From the NCBI GenBank assembly GCA_003676145.1, contig NAUB01000022.1, positions 186,001-250,000 on the forward strand: DNA of 64,000 bases, read 5' to 3'. The notes below the pieces were generated by a model that was not told where the DNA came from, did not search any database, and worked only from the letters and a program-made list of their open reading frames with translations. This DNA is from a gamma proteobacterium symbiont of Stewartia floridana (GTDB lineage: Bacteria; Pseudomonadota; Gammaproteobacteria; Chromatiales; Chromatiaceae). Made by a program: the position numbers and the translations under genes. Positions 28,547-37,327 of this stretch are shown here, piece by piece; positions within the stretch are counted from its first letter, which is position 1, and every line of letters starts with the position of its first letter.

Positions 28547-30974
28547 GTTCACCATCAATGGTGAAATAGTCGACTCCAATAAATCCTTATTGCGGAAAAT
28601 CATTCCCGCTCTTATTAGCAACTCAAGGATAGATGACGAAAGCTCGTACATTCAACTAACACAATATATAAAACCCAACGTATATGTCGCAGGATTAATG
28701 GACGGAACTATCGCTGCTATGCGATATGGAATCCCCGCCGTCAACCTGTCCGATGTTGAAAACAAATTTCTTGAAATCTGCACGCAGGCTTTTTCTCTAC
28801 AAGCAGCAACCCCGTCTAGTCCATTAAAACGGGAAAGATTCCTCCACCTTTTTTGCGATGGCGAACAATGCTATCCAACACTAAAAAAATTCATTCTTGA
28901 CACAGTAAAAACAAACAAATCCAAATCTGTTGCTTGCCTGGTTAGAGGCAGAGGTACTGGAAAGTCCACAATTCAAAACAGGATTTTGAATGAGGATTTG
29001 GATGAAATTGAAAAGCACAAATGCATAGTATGCCGCTGTGATGTCAGCAAGCTATACGATCACGTTTTCATGAGGGGCGCGGAAGTCTCTATAAACGACT
29101 ACCTGCGCATGCAGTTATTACGGGTACTTATAGATTCAATAAAGCTAAACGAAGATACGGACATTACTGCCAAACGATATCGCGTCTATAGAAATATTTT
29201 AAATCAGCTAGAGTCAACCCAAGAGCTAATCAATATAGACGGCGCTGGAACGAGTTACCGGAAAGCTCTCAGCGATTGTATAGACTATGTCCGTGACTAC
29301 AATTCCGACGAACATTCATCCAACATGAACGTCGTCACTCAGCTTTTCGTAGAAGATTCGAATGCCCGGAATGATAAAGCGAGGCCACACAGGTCATTAG
29401 ATTTCGTCAAATTCTTACAGCTAGGAAAGAAAGCCACGGAAATTGCAAGAAGCCTAGGCTTGCGAATGTACTACTTTCTTGATGGCGTAGACAACGTGAT
29501 TTGGCATTATGAGGATCAACGACCGCACTTTAAAAAAATAGTTCATCAAATCAGCGAAATCATAGCCAATCCTGACAAGAAGACTTTCTACCTCATAGCC
29601 ATGAGACCTGAGTTTTATGATGAATTGGGAAATGAACCGGTCCAAATGCCTAGTTTGGAACAACGCGTAATCGACCCGGAAACAGATACAGAACAAGTCC
29701 CGCTGCCAATCTTGGATGAAAAGAAGAATTACGGCGAATGCATTTTCAATAAAAAAATAAAAGCCTGTACAGATATAAGATTTCTAGATAAATATTATTC
29801 TGAAGAAATGAAGGAAATCCGGTCGCACGCTAATTATAAAGTAGAACTAGATCATTGTTTTACGGTATTCAATGAAGTAGCCGAAACCTACCAAACATCC
29901 ATTGTAAACACACTCAAACACTCACTTGGACACAAGCCTAAGGTCGGCCTGCTTGATGCCGCGTATAACGGAAACTTTCGCGGGTTATCACACAACCTTA
30001 TCTCCTATGTTCGAACTGAACTACAAGCCCAGAAATTACATCAGCATGTCGACCCTGCACTTGTAAGTAGGGAGGCTTATCGGAATTTGTTCTTACATGG
30101 GAAGCGGTTAATTCGATCAACGCCACGTCGCGACAACTCCGCATACTATGCATCTGTATTTCCCAATCCTTTTTATTATGACATTGATTCGATTAAGAAA
30201 AGACAGGGAGTTTGGCAGGGACTGGTATTTATTCGCGTAGCCCAACTATTAAAGCACTTCGAAGAATTCCCTATAAGCCAAAGCAAGGTACGAAAAATCT
30301 TAGCGGAAGCATTCGACTACGAAGAAAGCCTGATAGATAAGCAGATAGAAAAAGGGGTGACATACGGATTAATCAACTTTGTAACCGGCGGCGACAATGA
30401 CAGAATGGAACTGACGCTTACAAAATCCGGCGACTGTATGGTTTGGCTATCCCTAAACAAGCCGGACATCATGATGTATTTAGCATTCGATACACATATT
30501 GATTCAGAATCTGCCGCCCTAATAAAGAGATTAGTTACCTCTACATCTCCAGATGACCTTCGCTATTGCTTTCCTGAAACTATGGTTTTCGTTGCAACTG
30601 CTTTTTCCGCATTTATTGCCGGCGTATATCGAAACGAGGCCGATCTGCTCACCACCAATGTACACAAATTAAGGAAATACGGTTTAAAGGGAGATATCCC
30701 AGACTCGGTTTTCGCAATCGATTCATTAGACAAAATAATGAAGTTCACGCAGGACGAACAAGCGGGAAAATTAGACGGTCTGTTCCAATGGGACAACAGA
30801 CCCTTCGAGGATTATGGACAAATTCTTGGGGATATGTCCCGCATACTAGAGCCAACCAAAGAAAATGGACTTGAGGAAAGGCCTGTAGAGTTTCATCACG
30901 ATGACTGGGTTCAACTGAACAACGTACTGAACACAGGGCTGGAACTGTCGAGGTACGGGCCAGCATCGACATGA
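28524..30974 (+). CDS. Large P-loop NTPase, possible defence sensor
   Basis: An 816-residue protein. Walker A is CLVRGRGTGKSTIQ (about 138-151), Walker B is MYYFLDGVDNVIW (about 315-327), followed by FYLIAMRPEFYDEL (about 355-368) as a sensor/arginine region like those in STAND and related ATPases. The C-terminal half looks helical with a winged-helix-like segment around residues 570-650 (RVAQLLKHFEEFPISQSKVR). No transmembrane helix is evident. I do not recognise a named family. Its reading frame starts inside the small two-helix membrane protein gene. AT-rich codon use matches the rest of the element, unlike the flanking core. Confidence 0.65.
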   Translation: MSWKPVSKFTINGEIVDSNKSLLRKIIPALISNSRIDDESSYIQLTQYIKPNVYVAGLMDGTIAAMRYGIPAVNLSDVENKFLEICTQAFSLQAATPSSPLKRERFLHLFCDGEQCYPTLKKFILDTVKTNKSKSVACLVRGRGTGKSTIQNRILNEDLDEIEKHKCIVCRCDVSKLYDHVFMRGAEVSINDYLRMQLLRVLIDSIKLNEDTDITAKRYRVYRNILNQLESTQELINIDGAGTSYRKALSDCIDYVRDYNSDEHSSNMNVVTQLFVEDSNARNDKARPHRSLDFVKFLQLGKKATEIARSLGLRMYYFLDGVDNVIWHYEDQRPHFKKIVHQISEIIANPDKKTFYLIAMRPEFYDELGNEPVQMPSLEQRVIDPETDTEQVPLPILDEKKNYGECIFNKKIKACTDIRFLDKYYSEEMKEIRSHANYKVELDHCFTVFNEVAETYQTSIVNTLKHSLGHKPKVGLLDAAYNGNFRGLSHNLISYVRTELQAQKLHQHVDPALVSREAYRNLFLHGKRLIRSTPRRDNSAYYASVFPNPFYYDIDSIKKRQGVWQGLVFIRVAQLLKHFEEFPISQSKVRKILAEAFDYEESLIDKQIEKGVTYGLINFVTGGDNDRMELTLTKSGDCMVWLSLNKPDIMMYLAFDTHIDSESAALIKRLVTSTSPDDLRYCFPETMVFVATAFSAFIAGVYRNEADLLTTNVHKLRKYGLKGDIPDSVFAIDSLDKIMKFTQDEQAGKLDGLFQWDNRPFEDYGQILGDMSRILEPTKENGLEERPVEFHHDDWVQLNNVLNTGLELSRYGPAST

Positions 30975-30995
30975 GCGCCTTGTCGTGCGTTTCGA

Positions 30996-31433
30996 TCACA
31001 GTGCTTCAACTGAGATTTCCAGGCCTAGACGAGGACCTTCCTCAAGCGCTGCTTTGCGCAACCCCTTTTTGTAACGATTGGCAGCCTGTGCTGGACACAC
31101 AAAACAAAATGACCTTAATTGAGGTGTTGAGTTATCCCTAGCGATCAACACCTTGAAGATATCCCGATAGAACTCGAAATGATCATTATTTGGTGAAACT
31201 TTTAGTTCGTATGCTATTCCTGCCTCCAAATCGACTAAGTCAATTCTTTCGTTAAGGTGATCAGCAACGGGGTGCTCAGCCGAAAAGCGCCCTGGGTATT
31301 TCGATAGGACAGCATTTTGCCAATCCGAAGTTACTACCGCTGCGAGCTTATCCCCCGTACCCGCATCACCACTCATTCGCCAGTGCTTCGAATGGGCCTC
31401 CTTACATAGTTTAATCACGGTTTCATGTGGCAT
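30996..31433 (-). CDS. PD-(D/E)XK-like protein
   Basis: A 145-residue protein with a nuclease-like core: HLNERIDLVDLEAGIAYELKV (residues about 60-80) holds D followed by E-L-K, the spacing of the PD-(D/E)XK fold, and FCFVCPAQAANRYKKGL follows. I do not recognise a more precise family. It is convergent with the NTPase gene (21 bases between stops), and shares strand with DUF3800 and Vsr genes downstream-in-reverse, so it may be part of the defence cargo. It could instead be a partner component rather than an active nuclease. Confidence 0.6.
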   Translation of the reverse strand: MPHETVIKLCKEAHSKHWRMSGDAGTGDKLAAVVTSDWQNAVLSKYPGRFSAEHPVADHLNERIDLVDLEAGIAYELKVSPNNDHFEFYRDIFKVLIARDNSTPQLRSFCFVCPAQAANRYKKGLRKAALEEGPRLGLEISVEAL

Positions 31434-31521
31434 AACTTTTCACTGGTAACGCCACGACCCACAGGCGACGAATTCCGGGTGCAGCGGAGAATTTAGCTTC
31501 CTTCTGTAGACGACGGTTAAG

Positions 31522-32643
31522 TTATTTGACGACATGAGGTTTTCTTCTTGCCTCTTGAGTTTCATGAAGCTCCTTTGCCTCATTCATTTGCTCCTCTGTT
31601 GGCTCTGGCAGTTCTTCGAACCATTTGCCCCAGCGCTCCATAAGTGCGCTGATTGAAACCTCGTCATAACGCCCTCGGTGTAGTTGGCCTTGAATTAGGC
31701 TGTACAGTTCCGGAGCTAGCTCTTTACCTTCAAAGTGCCTTTTAAAAACCCAAATATATATATCTACTAGCTCTAGGCCTGCGCTATCAGTACCGGCTGT
31801 GCACGTTATTGGTACCGTGGGCATATGCTTTAAATCCATTACCGGCAGGCCTGGCCCATTCACCCACGGCACGTGCCTCGCTTTATGATAAAAATCCGCA
31901 ATGAATTCTTGTGCCTTATTAAATTGCGACTGACGATCCACAATGACTGCAGCAGCCTTTGCTCTTGTTTTCTCAAGCCGGCCAGCAATGCCATGCATCA
32001 CCGACTGAAACCCAATAAGATTCGGCGAAATCTGAAGAGCATCCTTCTTAGCATCCACGTTGTAGCCAATTTCCGATGGATTATTGACTACCCAATTCAT
32101 TCCATCAGTAATCAGCTCGCGAGATCTTTTGTCGGGTAAAACTCCAACTCGGCTAATTACCTCCTTACATACGTCAACAAGTTGCTGTTCCGCTTTTTCA
32201 TTGTTTGTTGTAATTCTGGCGTCCCATGCCTTCTTCAACAATTCTTCGTCAAAAAGATACGCCAACTTGATGAGCAACACGTACCTCATTGGCGTCCAGT
32301 ATGCCGTCCATGGCAAAGCGGGATTTAATCCTTGGTCGAAAGTCTGATCGAAAAAACTGATAAGAGCGTGATCCGCTTTGGCTACACAATAAAAATCAAA
32401 CCGTAGATCAAATTTCTTTTTTATTTTTGATAATCCTTTCTCGATTTTTACTAACTGGCCATTTCCTAATTCCGCCGCATGTAAACGTTTAACCCCAAGC
32501 TTCTTGCGCAACGCCGACAGTTGTTTTTCTGCGAGAACATCTAAGTTTAAACGTGATGACAAGATGCCGTAAAAAAGAAAAGGTTGCGCGTCATCAAAAA
32601 GATTCAGCCCTGTCTGGCCGCTCTCGTCAACGTAAAAATACAC
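31522..32643 (-). CDS. DUF3800 domain protein
   Basis: A 373-residue DUF3800 protein. It starts MYFYVDESGQTGLN, the D-E-S-G hallmark near the N-terminus, and later has the acidic AAVIVDRQSQF and TDSAGLELVDIYIWVFKRH segments that complete the RNase H-like acidic triad. DUF3800 proteins are frequent in defence islands and mobile elements and may be nucleases, but activity is not established. It begins with GTG. Upstream (minus strand) lies vsr, with a hairpin between them. Confidence 0.88.
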   Translation of the reverse strand: MYFYVDESGQTGLNLFDDAQPFLFYGILSSRLNLDVLAEKQLSALRKKLGVKRLHAAELGNGQLVKIEKGLSKIKKKFDLRFDFYCVAKADHALISFFDQTFDQGLNPALPWTAYWTPMRYVLLIKLAYLFDEELLKKAWDARITTNNEKAEQQLVDVCKEVISRVGVLPDKRSRELITDGMNWVVNNPSEIGYNVDAKKDALQISPNLIGFQSVMHGIAGRLEKTRAKAAAVIVDRQSQFNKAQEFIADFYHKARHVPWVNGPGLPVMDLKHMPTVPITCTAGTDSAGLELVDIYIWVFKRHFEGKELAPELYSLIQGQLHRGRYDEVSISALMERWGKWFEELPEPTEEQMNEAKELHETQEARRKPHVVK

Positions 32644-32692
32644 TTTTCAGACCATCCTTAAAATCTACCTGTGAATTTGACGGATTAAGTCC

Positions 32693-32714
32693 GACTGACT
32701 CAGTTGGTCAGTCT
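32693..32714. repeat. Hairpin between vsr and DUF3800 genes
   Basis: GACTGACT and GGTCAGTC pair over eight bases (one G-U in RNA) around a short loop and overlap the vsr stop codon. It may be a transcription or translation control structure in the vsr-DUF3800 junction. There is no T-run. Confidence 0.4.
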
Positions 32715-33133
32715 GCTGATTCGATACCCTCTAGAAAATCCAACACTTTTCCTTTTACCGCCTGCATATCTCTAAGCTCACATTCCCAGATCGTCAAGAC
32801 CGACCACCCGAGATCATAGAGTTTTTGGTTAATGAAAGCATCCCGCTCCTTGTTCCTCTTTAACTTTGGCAGCCAATAGTCCTTATTGGATTTAGGCGGC
32901 CTGGAGTATTTGCAACCCTCGTGGCCATGCCAGAAGCAACCATTCACGAAAATAACTTTTTTTCTTCCCGAAAACACCAAATCTGGCTTACCTGGCAGGC
33001 CTGACTTATGTAGCCGATACCGATAACCTAGCCCGTGTACAAGCTTCCTGACGATGAGTTCAGGCTTGGTATCTTTCTGCGGCACTCTCTTCATTATCTC
33101 AGAGCGCTTGTCCTTAGTTACAGTATCAACCAT
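32708..33133 (-). CDS. vsr: Very short patch repair endonuclease
   Basis: A 141-residue Vsr endonuclease that nicks at T:G mismatches formed by deamination of 5-methylcytosine. Characteristic blocks: KDKRSEIMKRVPQKDTKPEL at the N-terminus, GKPDLVFSGRKKVIFVNGCF with the catalytic Asp, FWHGHEGCKY with the zinc-site His/Cys, and KRNKERD...LGWSVLTIWECEL. Vsr normally sits beside its cognate C5 methyltransferase; here it lies on the opposite strand 7.6 kb away from the methyltransferase, in the same element. It presumably repairs damage caused by that enzyme. Confidence 0.94.
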   Translation of the reverse strand: MVDTVTKDKRSEIMKRVPQKDTKPELIVRKLVHGLGYRYRLHKSGLPGKPDLVFSGRKKVIFVNGCFWHGHEGCKYSRPPKSNKDYWLPKLKRNKERDAFINQKLYDLGWSVLTIWECELRDMQAVKGKVLDFLEGIESAD

Positions 33134-33192
33134 ATTGTTTTCACCGGATACCTATAGCACACCCGTGAGCCTGCATAAGAGTTCAATAGTCC

Positions 33193-33657
33193 TCACCAAC
33201 CTCGATAATTAATTAATAGCTCTGATACCACGTCAGTACCAGCCTCATCAAGACGCCTTGAAAGATCTGCTAGTCCATTAATTCCGACTTCTCGCATTAA
33301 CTCTCCACCCCAGTTTGCATTAAATATAGAGCACATCGCCGCAAGAAGTGCAGACTCTCCGCTCGACATACTTCCAATGTTCTCACGGATAAGTTTACAG
33401 TCCGGCATCGCCTGTAATTTGTCAATCACCTCCTCTATTGAATCAACACGGGGCAAATGGCGCGTATCAATCGGTGACTGATATTGGAAATATTGCCAAC
33501 CAATTTTCTTAACCCCTTTAAGCCATGCTTGAAGGAAACGCTTCTTGGAATCTTGGTCCCGCTCAATCGCATTCGCTATCCTTTTTATAGCTTTGATACG
33601 CGCTGAATGACGTTCGGGTTCACCATAAGTCCCACTTGAATTACTTTTTTCAGGCAT
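33193..33657 (-). CDS. Hypothetical protein
   Basis: A 154-residue protein of unknown function. I start at the ATG (33657) that has GGGGAG six bases upstream. The sequence is soluble, with a basic N-terminal third (PERHSARIKAIKRIANAIERDQ) and a serine-rich middle, no recognised motif. It follows another unknown gene (overlap of about eight bases) and precedes vsr by 59 bases. Confidence 0.55.
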   Translation of the reverse strand: MPEKSNSSGTYGEPERHSARIKAIKRIANAIERDQDSKKRFLQAWLKGVKKIGWQYFQYQSPIDTRHLPRVDSIEEVIDKLQAMPDCKLIRENIGSMSSGESALLAAMCSIFNANWGGELMREVGINGLADLSRRLDEAGTDVVSELLINYRGW

Positions 33658-34156
33658 GTATTTCTCCCCGATCATCCGCTTCCGTTAACGGATCTCTGAT
33701 AACTTTCACATATCCAATTCCGGCAGTAGCGGAACATCTCGAACACTCGGGCTGATCTTGTAATACTTTTCCACCGAGATTAACAGCTAGCCACGTCTTG
33801 ATACTCCCAACTATTGAGTCGCTTGATGCAGCATAATCAAAATCTTTTTTCATTCTCGGCTCATCAGCAATTGTCAATTCAATTATTGAAGACCGTTGAC
33901 CGTCTACCCCCTGCCAGATGTACCTAAAGTGTATAAACTCCAAACTCACCCCGACTAACTCCTCTTTCAATATACGGTTTACTAAGTATTCGCATATATC
34001 CCGGAATCCAGCCGAACTCCCCCCTGGATTTCGCTCGTATAACTCGTAAATCATCACCACTACATGGTTCACGCGCTTTATCAACTCGTGCTTTATCTCG
34101 TATTCCACGACACATGGCTGCCCATGAGATCCCGGAAATATTATTTGCTTTCTCAT
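33650..34156 (-). CDS. Hypothetical protein
   Basis: A 168-residue soluble protein of unknown function. It contains CSRCSA near residue 140, a possible small metal site, and long helical stretches early. Start at the ATG (34156) with GGAGG about seven bases upstream; the ATG shares one base with the TAA stop of the upstream mobilisation gene (TAATG). Its end overlaps the next unknown gene. Together the two unknowns form a translationally coupled pair downstream of the mobilisation genes. Confidence 0.55.
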   Translation of the reverse strand: MRKQIIFPGSHGQPCVVEYEIKHELIKRVNHVVVMIYELYERNPGGSSAGFRDICEYLVNRILKEELVGVSLEFIHFRYIWQGVDGQRSSIIELTIADEPRMKKDFDYAASSDSIVGSIKTWLAVNLGGKVLQDQPECSRCSATAGIGYVKVIRDPLTEADDRGEIHA

Positions 34157-34908
34157 TAACACCCTCCGTTTGAAAGCCAATCATCTTCGTTAAACGAATA
34201 GAAATGGAATGGGCTGAGGTGATCCTCAGTCACGGCGAATTTCTCGCCGTTATACGTAGCCTGTTTGATGGACTTGAACGCCCGTTTAATGCGCGCAGAC
34301 AGATCCATGTCGGGCGACAGATAGAAAATTTTGTCCCAGTCGCCTTTCTTCCTTTGAACCAAGTGGGAAACCAGTATCTCCGCGTATCGTTTTCGACTCT
34401 TAATTGTCCGTTCCAATTCGATCGCAATGCGCGTTCCGCTGGAGTCCAGTGAAACAGCGTCAGGGTACTTCGAGCATTTAATCCTCTTTCCAAGTAGTTC
34501 ACCCGCCACCCAGTCGCTCCATCCCTTCTTTTCTGCTTTTAAGCGTGCTACCTGCAAATCGATCTTGTGCTGCATGACGATCGGTTTTACCTTGCTTGGC
34601 TCGAACACCTTCCTGTCTTGCAGGGGCTCGTCTAACTCGAACGCATAATGCAGCCCCATTTCGGTAATGCCCCATATCGTCAAGGGCCGACCATAGGACA
34701 CCTGGATCTCCGCCCGCTTAACCACGCCCGATCTCTCGAGCTTCGCCATGGTTTGATACGCGGCCTGGGCGCTTGAAAAACCGAGTAGCTCCCTTACTAC
34801 TGAGATATCGGTCCAGGTTTCGTCACGCAGAAAACCGAGAACAATTCGCGTTTTCTCTGCAATTCTTTCTTTACGCTCTCTGGCATTAAGCAACGTACGT
34901 TTAGTCAC
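34156..34908 (-). CDS. Replic_Relax / MobC-like mobilisation protein
   Basis: A 250-residue protein with an N-terminal winged helix (VLGFLRDETWTDISVVRELL) and a later PDAVSLDSSGTRIAIELERTIKSRKRY block (quoted in parts: PDAVSLDSSG, IAIELERT, SRKRYAEIL), which is the acidic-core signature of Replic_Relax proteins found beside coupling proteins on plasmids and integrative elements. Such proteins may assist relaxosome formation or be nuclease-like themselves. It starts at GTG overlapping the coupling-protein stop by four bases. No canonical relaxase gene is seen nearby. Confidence 0.7.
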   Translation of the reverse strand: MTKRTLLNARERKERIAEKTRIVLGFLRDETWTDISVVRELLGFSSAQAAYQTMAKLERSGVVKRAEIQVSYGRPLTIWGITEMGLHYAFELDEPLQDRKVFEPSKVKPIVMQHKIDLQVARLKAEKKGWSDWVAGELLGKRIKCSKYPDAVSLDSSGTRIAIELERTIKSRKRYAEILVSHLVQRKKGDWDKIFYLSPDMDLSARIKRAFKSIKQATYNGEKFAVTEDHLSPFHFYSFNEDDWLSNGGC

Positions 34909-36758
34909 AGTAGTCTTCCTCCAGTCCCTGCAGTTTCATGGGCAATAGGATCTTCAGGGGCAGGGCTAGAAATAAGGTCGCTCCCTACTACTTTGCGCTC
35001 AACCGGTTCTGCTGGAGTTACCTTGAATGTACGTTTAACCGTAGGAATCGGCTGTGTAAGTGCCAACTGAGCGTTTTCACCGCCTATGTAGAGCGCGCAA
35101 CCGTCAGGTAGATGCTGGATTATGTTTTCGTCTACTGCGTAGCGCTCTATCTCGTCGGTCATGAGTTCGGACCGCGCCAATTCAGACAGAAACTCGTTTC
35201 TGTCAATGACCCTGCGCTCTTTCTGAACGAGTATCTTTCCGGACATCTTCGCCGCCCACTCGGCCGTTTCCGGATCCTTTGTCCTGTATATCCATTTAAT
35301 CTGGGTGTTTGTCTTGATCGCCCCTTCCACAGCGTCCGGTGAAAGGTCCTTACCGCAATCCCTGAAGTCTTGGAGGGCTTGGTGAGTAAGAATTAGATTA
35401 CAATTCTTGTCACGGATAGTCCCGAATGCATTCACAGTAGGCGCTGATAACAAATACTTAATCTCGTCTAGGAATATGCTCGCATGTCGAACAGGCTCCA
35501 CTTGGTTTTCTATGGCTTGTATAACGCGTAAGGCGAAGATCTTTTGTAATGCAGGTATGTCTTGACCGCGCATGGAGCCGACCACGTATATGCAGCCGCC
35601 AACCTCTAGAACACTCGTCAAATCAATTCCTTTTCTCGTATTGACCACTTCCAAACGGGCTAACTGTTTGAGGCGCGCCAAGAATCCCTTCGCGTTTTCA
35701 CAGAGATTGTCGTCGAGCACCTCGTGAGCGAGGTCGTACAGTTCCGGGAGACTCAGTTCTGCGTTCTGTTCGAATGCCCGCGCTAGTTGGTAGGCAGCCT
35801 CTCGGTCGTCAATCCTGTAGAAATCCGCAGCCTCGCCCTTTTCTTCTAGTCCGAACCCGGCAACGAATAGCTCGAACAAATCGTCCGATGTCGCCCCTCC
35901 AATTATGTTTACCTGTGGAGCATCACTGCGAAGGTCTACATAAGAAAATGGAACACCTGCTTTCTCACATTCCTGAGCCAAAACAGACGCCGCCCATTCG
36001 TCCCGTTTAGGATCGAATACGAACACACCATCGCCATGCATCAAAGCTTGAGTCAGCACGACCACTGCTTGAACGCCTTTTCCCGTACCGGTCGGACCAC
36101 AGATCTGCACGTGGGACTTGTCCCATTTTCTTTTCGGGATCAAAACCGCTTTGCCTGTCTGGTTAACCCCGAGAAAGACAGATTTCTTCTCTTTCGCGTA
36201 TTCAAAAGCTGCTTCGTAGTCGATGCGCTTTCCTGCCAAAGAAGGAAGGAACCTTTGAACCGTGCGCGCATCGGTCAAACGATCCTTATGCTTATCCTTT
36301 CTAGTCTGGTCATGTAGCCTAGAAGCGATAATTGGCTCTAACTGCGTAGCAATTTTCGACCAAGCTAGAATCCCGAGTAGCACTCCGAAGCCACCCCCGT
36401 ATATAGCCCAAGGCCCATGGTCGCTAACAAATGACCAGAATCCCCTTCTATTAGATGCCGACCAAACCAAGTCGCTGCCCGCGTAAGCGAAGTACGCGTA
36501 GAAAACGACCAGCAACAACAACACCAACAAAGCCTTTCCAAACAACGAGGCCACATTCCTTATCATGGCCAGCTGCCAAGTACGTTCCTTCGGTACCAAC
36601 CTAACGATGCGAACGCATGCGAGGAGCAAGGACACTCCAACCACCCCGACAGCAAACCAAACCCATTTTCTAGGACCGAGGAAAACAACCGCCTCCAACG
36701 CCTCTTCGGCTCTAGCCGCCATGAAGGTGTCGTAGAGATTCGAGATCTCAGTCAACAC
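34905..36758 (-). CDS. TraG/TraD-like type IV coupling protein
   Basis: A roughly 617-residue ATPase. The N-terminus has about three hydrophobic segments (WVWFAVGVVGVSLLLACV, ALLVLLLLVVFYAYFAYA, WAIYGGGFGVLLGILAW). Then come Walker A CGPTGTGKGV, VFVFDPKRDEW as the second conserved block, and Walker B-like ASIFLDEIKYLL, then LILTHQALQDFRD. It would deliver relaxase-bound DNA to a secretion channel. I start at GTG 36758; the ATG at 36722 is also possible. A much longer open frame (to 36998) runs into the structured region and is not likely coding. It overlaps the Replic_Relax gene. Confidence 0.82.
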   Translation of the reverse strand: MLTEISNLYDTFMAARAEEALEAVVFLGPRKWVWFAVGVVGVSLLLACVRIVRLVPKERTWQLAMIRNVASLFGKALLVLLLLVVFYAYFAYAGSDLVWSASNRRGFWSFVSDHGPWAIYGGGFGVLLGILAWSKIATQLEPIIASRLHDQTRKDKHKDRLTDARTVQRFLPSLAGKRIDYEAAFEYAKEKKSVFLGVNQTGKAVLIPKRKWDKSHVQICGPTGTGKGVQAVVVLTQALMHGDGVFVFDPKRDEWAASVLAQECEKAGVPFSYVDLRSDAPQVNIIGGATSDDLFELFVAGFGLEEKGEAADFYRIDDREAAYQLARAFEQNAELSLPELYDLAHEVLDDNLCENAKGFLARLKQLARLEVVNTRKGIDLTSVLEVGGCIYVVGSMRGQDIPALQKIFALRVIQAIENQVEPVRHASIFLDEIKYLLSAPTVNAFGTIRDKNCNLILTHQALQDFRDCGKDLSPDAVEGAIKTNTQIKWIYRTKDPETAEWAAKMSGKILVQKERRVIDRNEFLSELARSELMTDEIERYAVDENIIQHLPDGCALYIGGENAQLALTQPIPTVKRTFKVTPAEPVERKVVGSDLISSPAPEDPIAHETAGTGGRLL

Positions 36759-36791
36759 TAGCGACCGCCCTGCGATACAGCGACACCGCAA

Positions 36792-37280
36792 GGCGTGTTC
36801 GTCCAAGAACGCGCCATCCTCTCGCCCACGAGAGAATCGCGACCTGGCCGGTCGCGATGGCCGGGCACGCGGCCCCCAGGCCTCGTGAATCTGCTTTTTC
36901 CGCCAACGGAAAAAGCAGATGGCCCGGTCTCCCGGTGAGCGTGCAGCTTGACGGGAGATGCGTTGTCCCACCGGTCCCCAGACCGGTTGATGGCGCACCG
37001 GGCCGGATTGACTCGTCCCAGCGAGTCAGTCTTCCGAGTTACCCCCAGTAACACGGAAGGCGTATCCGGCCGCCCCCTGTCGAGCGTGGAACGCTTGACC
37101 ATCCTGGGCGAATGGAACGCGTACAGCGTTGCCGGAGGTCGGCGGCATATATTGTCAGGGCTGACATATCTGCCAACGCCATCGCGCAGGATGGTCAAGC
37201 GCGACAGCGTGCGGACAGGGGGCAGGTGAATTTGTAGTACGACAACGTCCAGGCGGAAGTAGTGCAAAGAGGAGAAAAAG
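36792..37280. other. Hairpin-rich intergenic region (candidate structured RNA or origin/transfer region)
   Basis: At least nine consecutive hairpins are visible. Examples: 36792-36815; 36819-36834 (CTCTCG/CGAGAG); 36836-36858 (nine-base perfect stem); 36889-36920 (14-base perfect stem, loop CCAA); 36928-36958; 36970-36987 (ACCGGTC/GACCGGT, loop CCCA); 37009-37028 (loop CCCA); 37031-37059 (loop CCCCA). The last is a 10-bp outer stem (37072-37081 with 37214-37223) enclosing a 15-bp perfect stem (37092-37106 with 37187-37201) and an apparent three-way junction. Many loops share CCA. No open frame has coding character. It lies between the coupling-protein gene and the replication genes. Confidence 0.75.
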
Positions 37281-37281
37281 G

Positions 37282-37325
37282 GTGCGACAAAGAGCCGTCC
37301 AGGCTTGATAGCGCACGTTTTTTTT
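37282..37325 (+). terminator. Terminator-like hairpin at the end of the structured region
   Basis: GTGCG/CGCAC (37282-37286 with 37312-37316) encloses an inner AGCC/GGCT hairpin with loop GTCCA, followed one base later by eight T. On the plus strand this is a plausible intrinsic terminator and would end a transcript running through 36792-37280. I found no clear plus-strand promoter upstream. Confidence 0.5.
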
Positions 37326-37327
37326 CC

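Noticed and set aside
36792..37223. CRISPR array
   Set aside because: The hairpins differ in sequence and spacing; there are no equal direct repeats with spacers and no cas genes.
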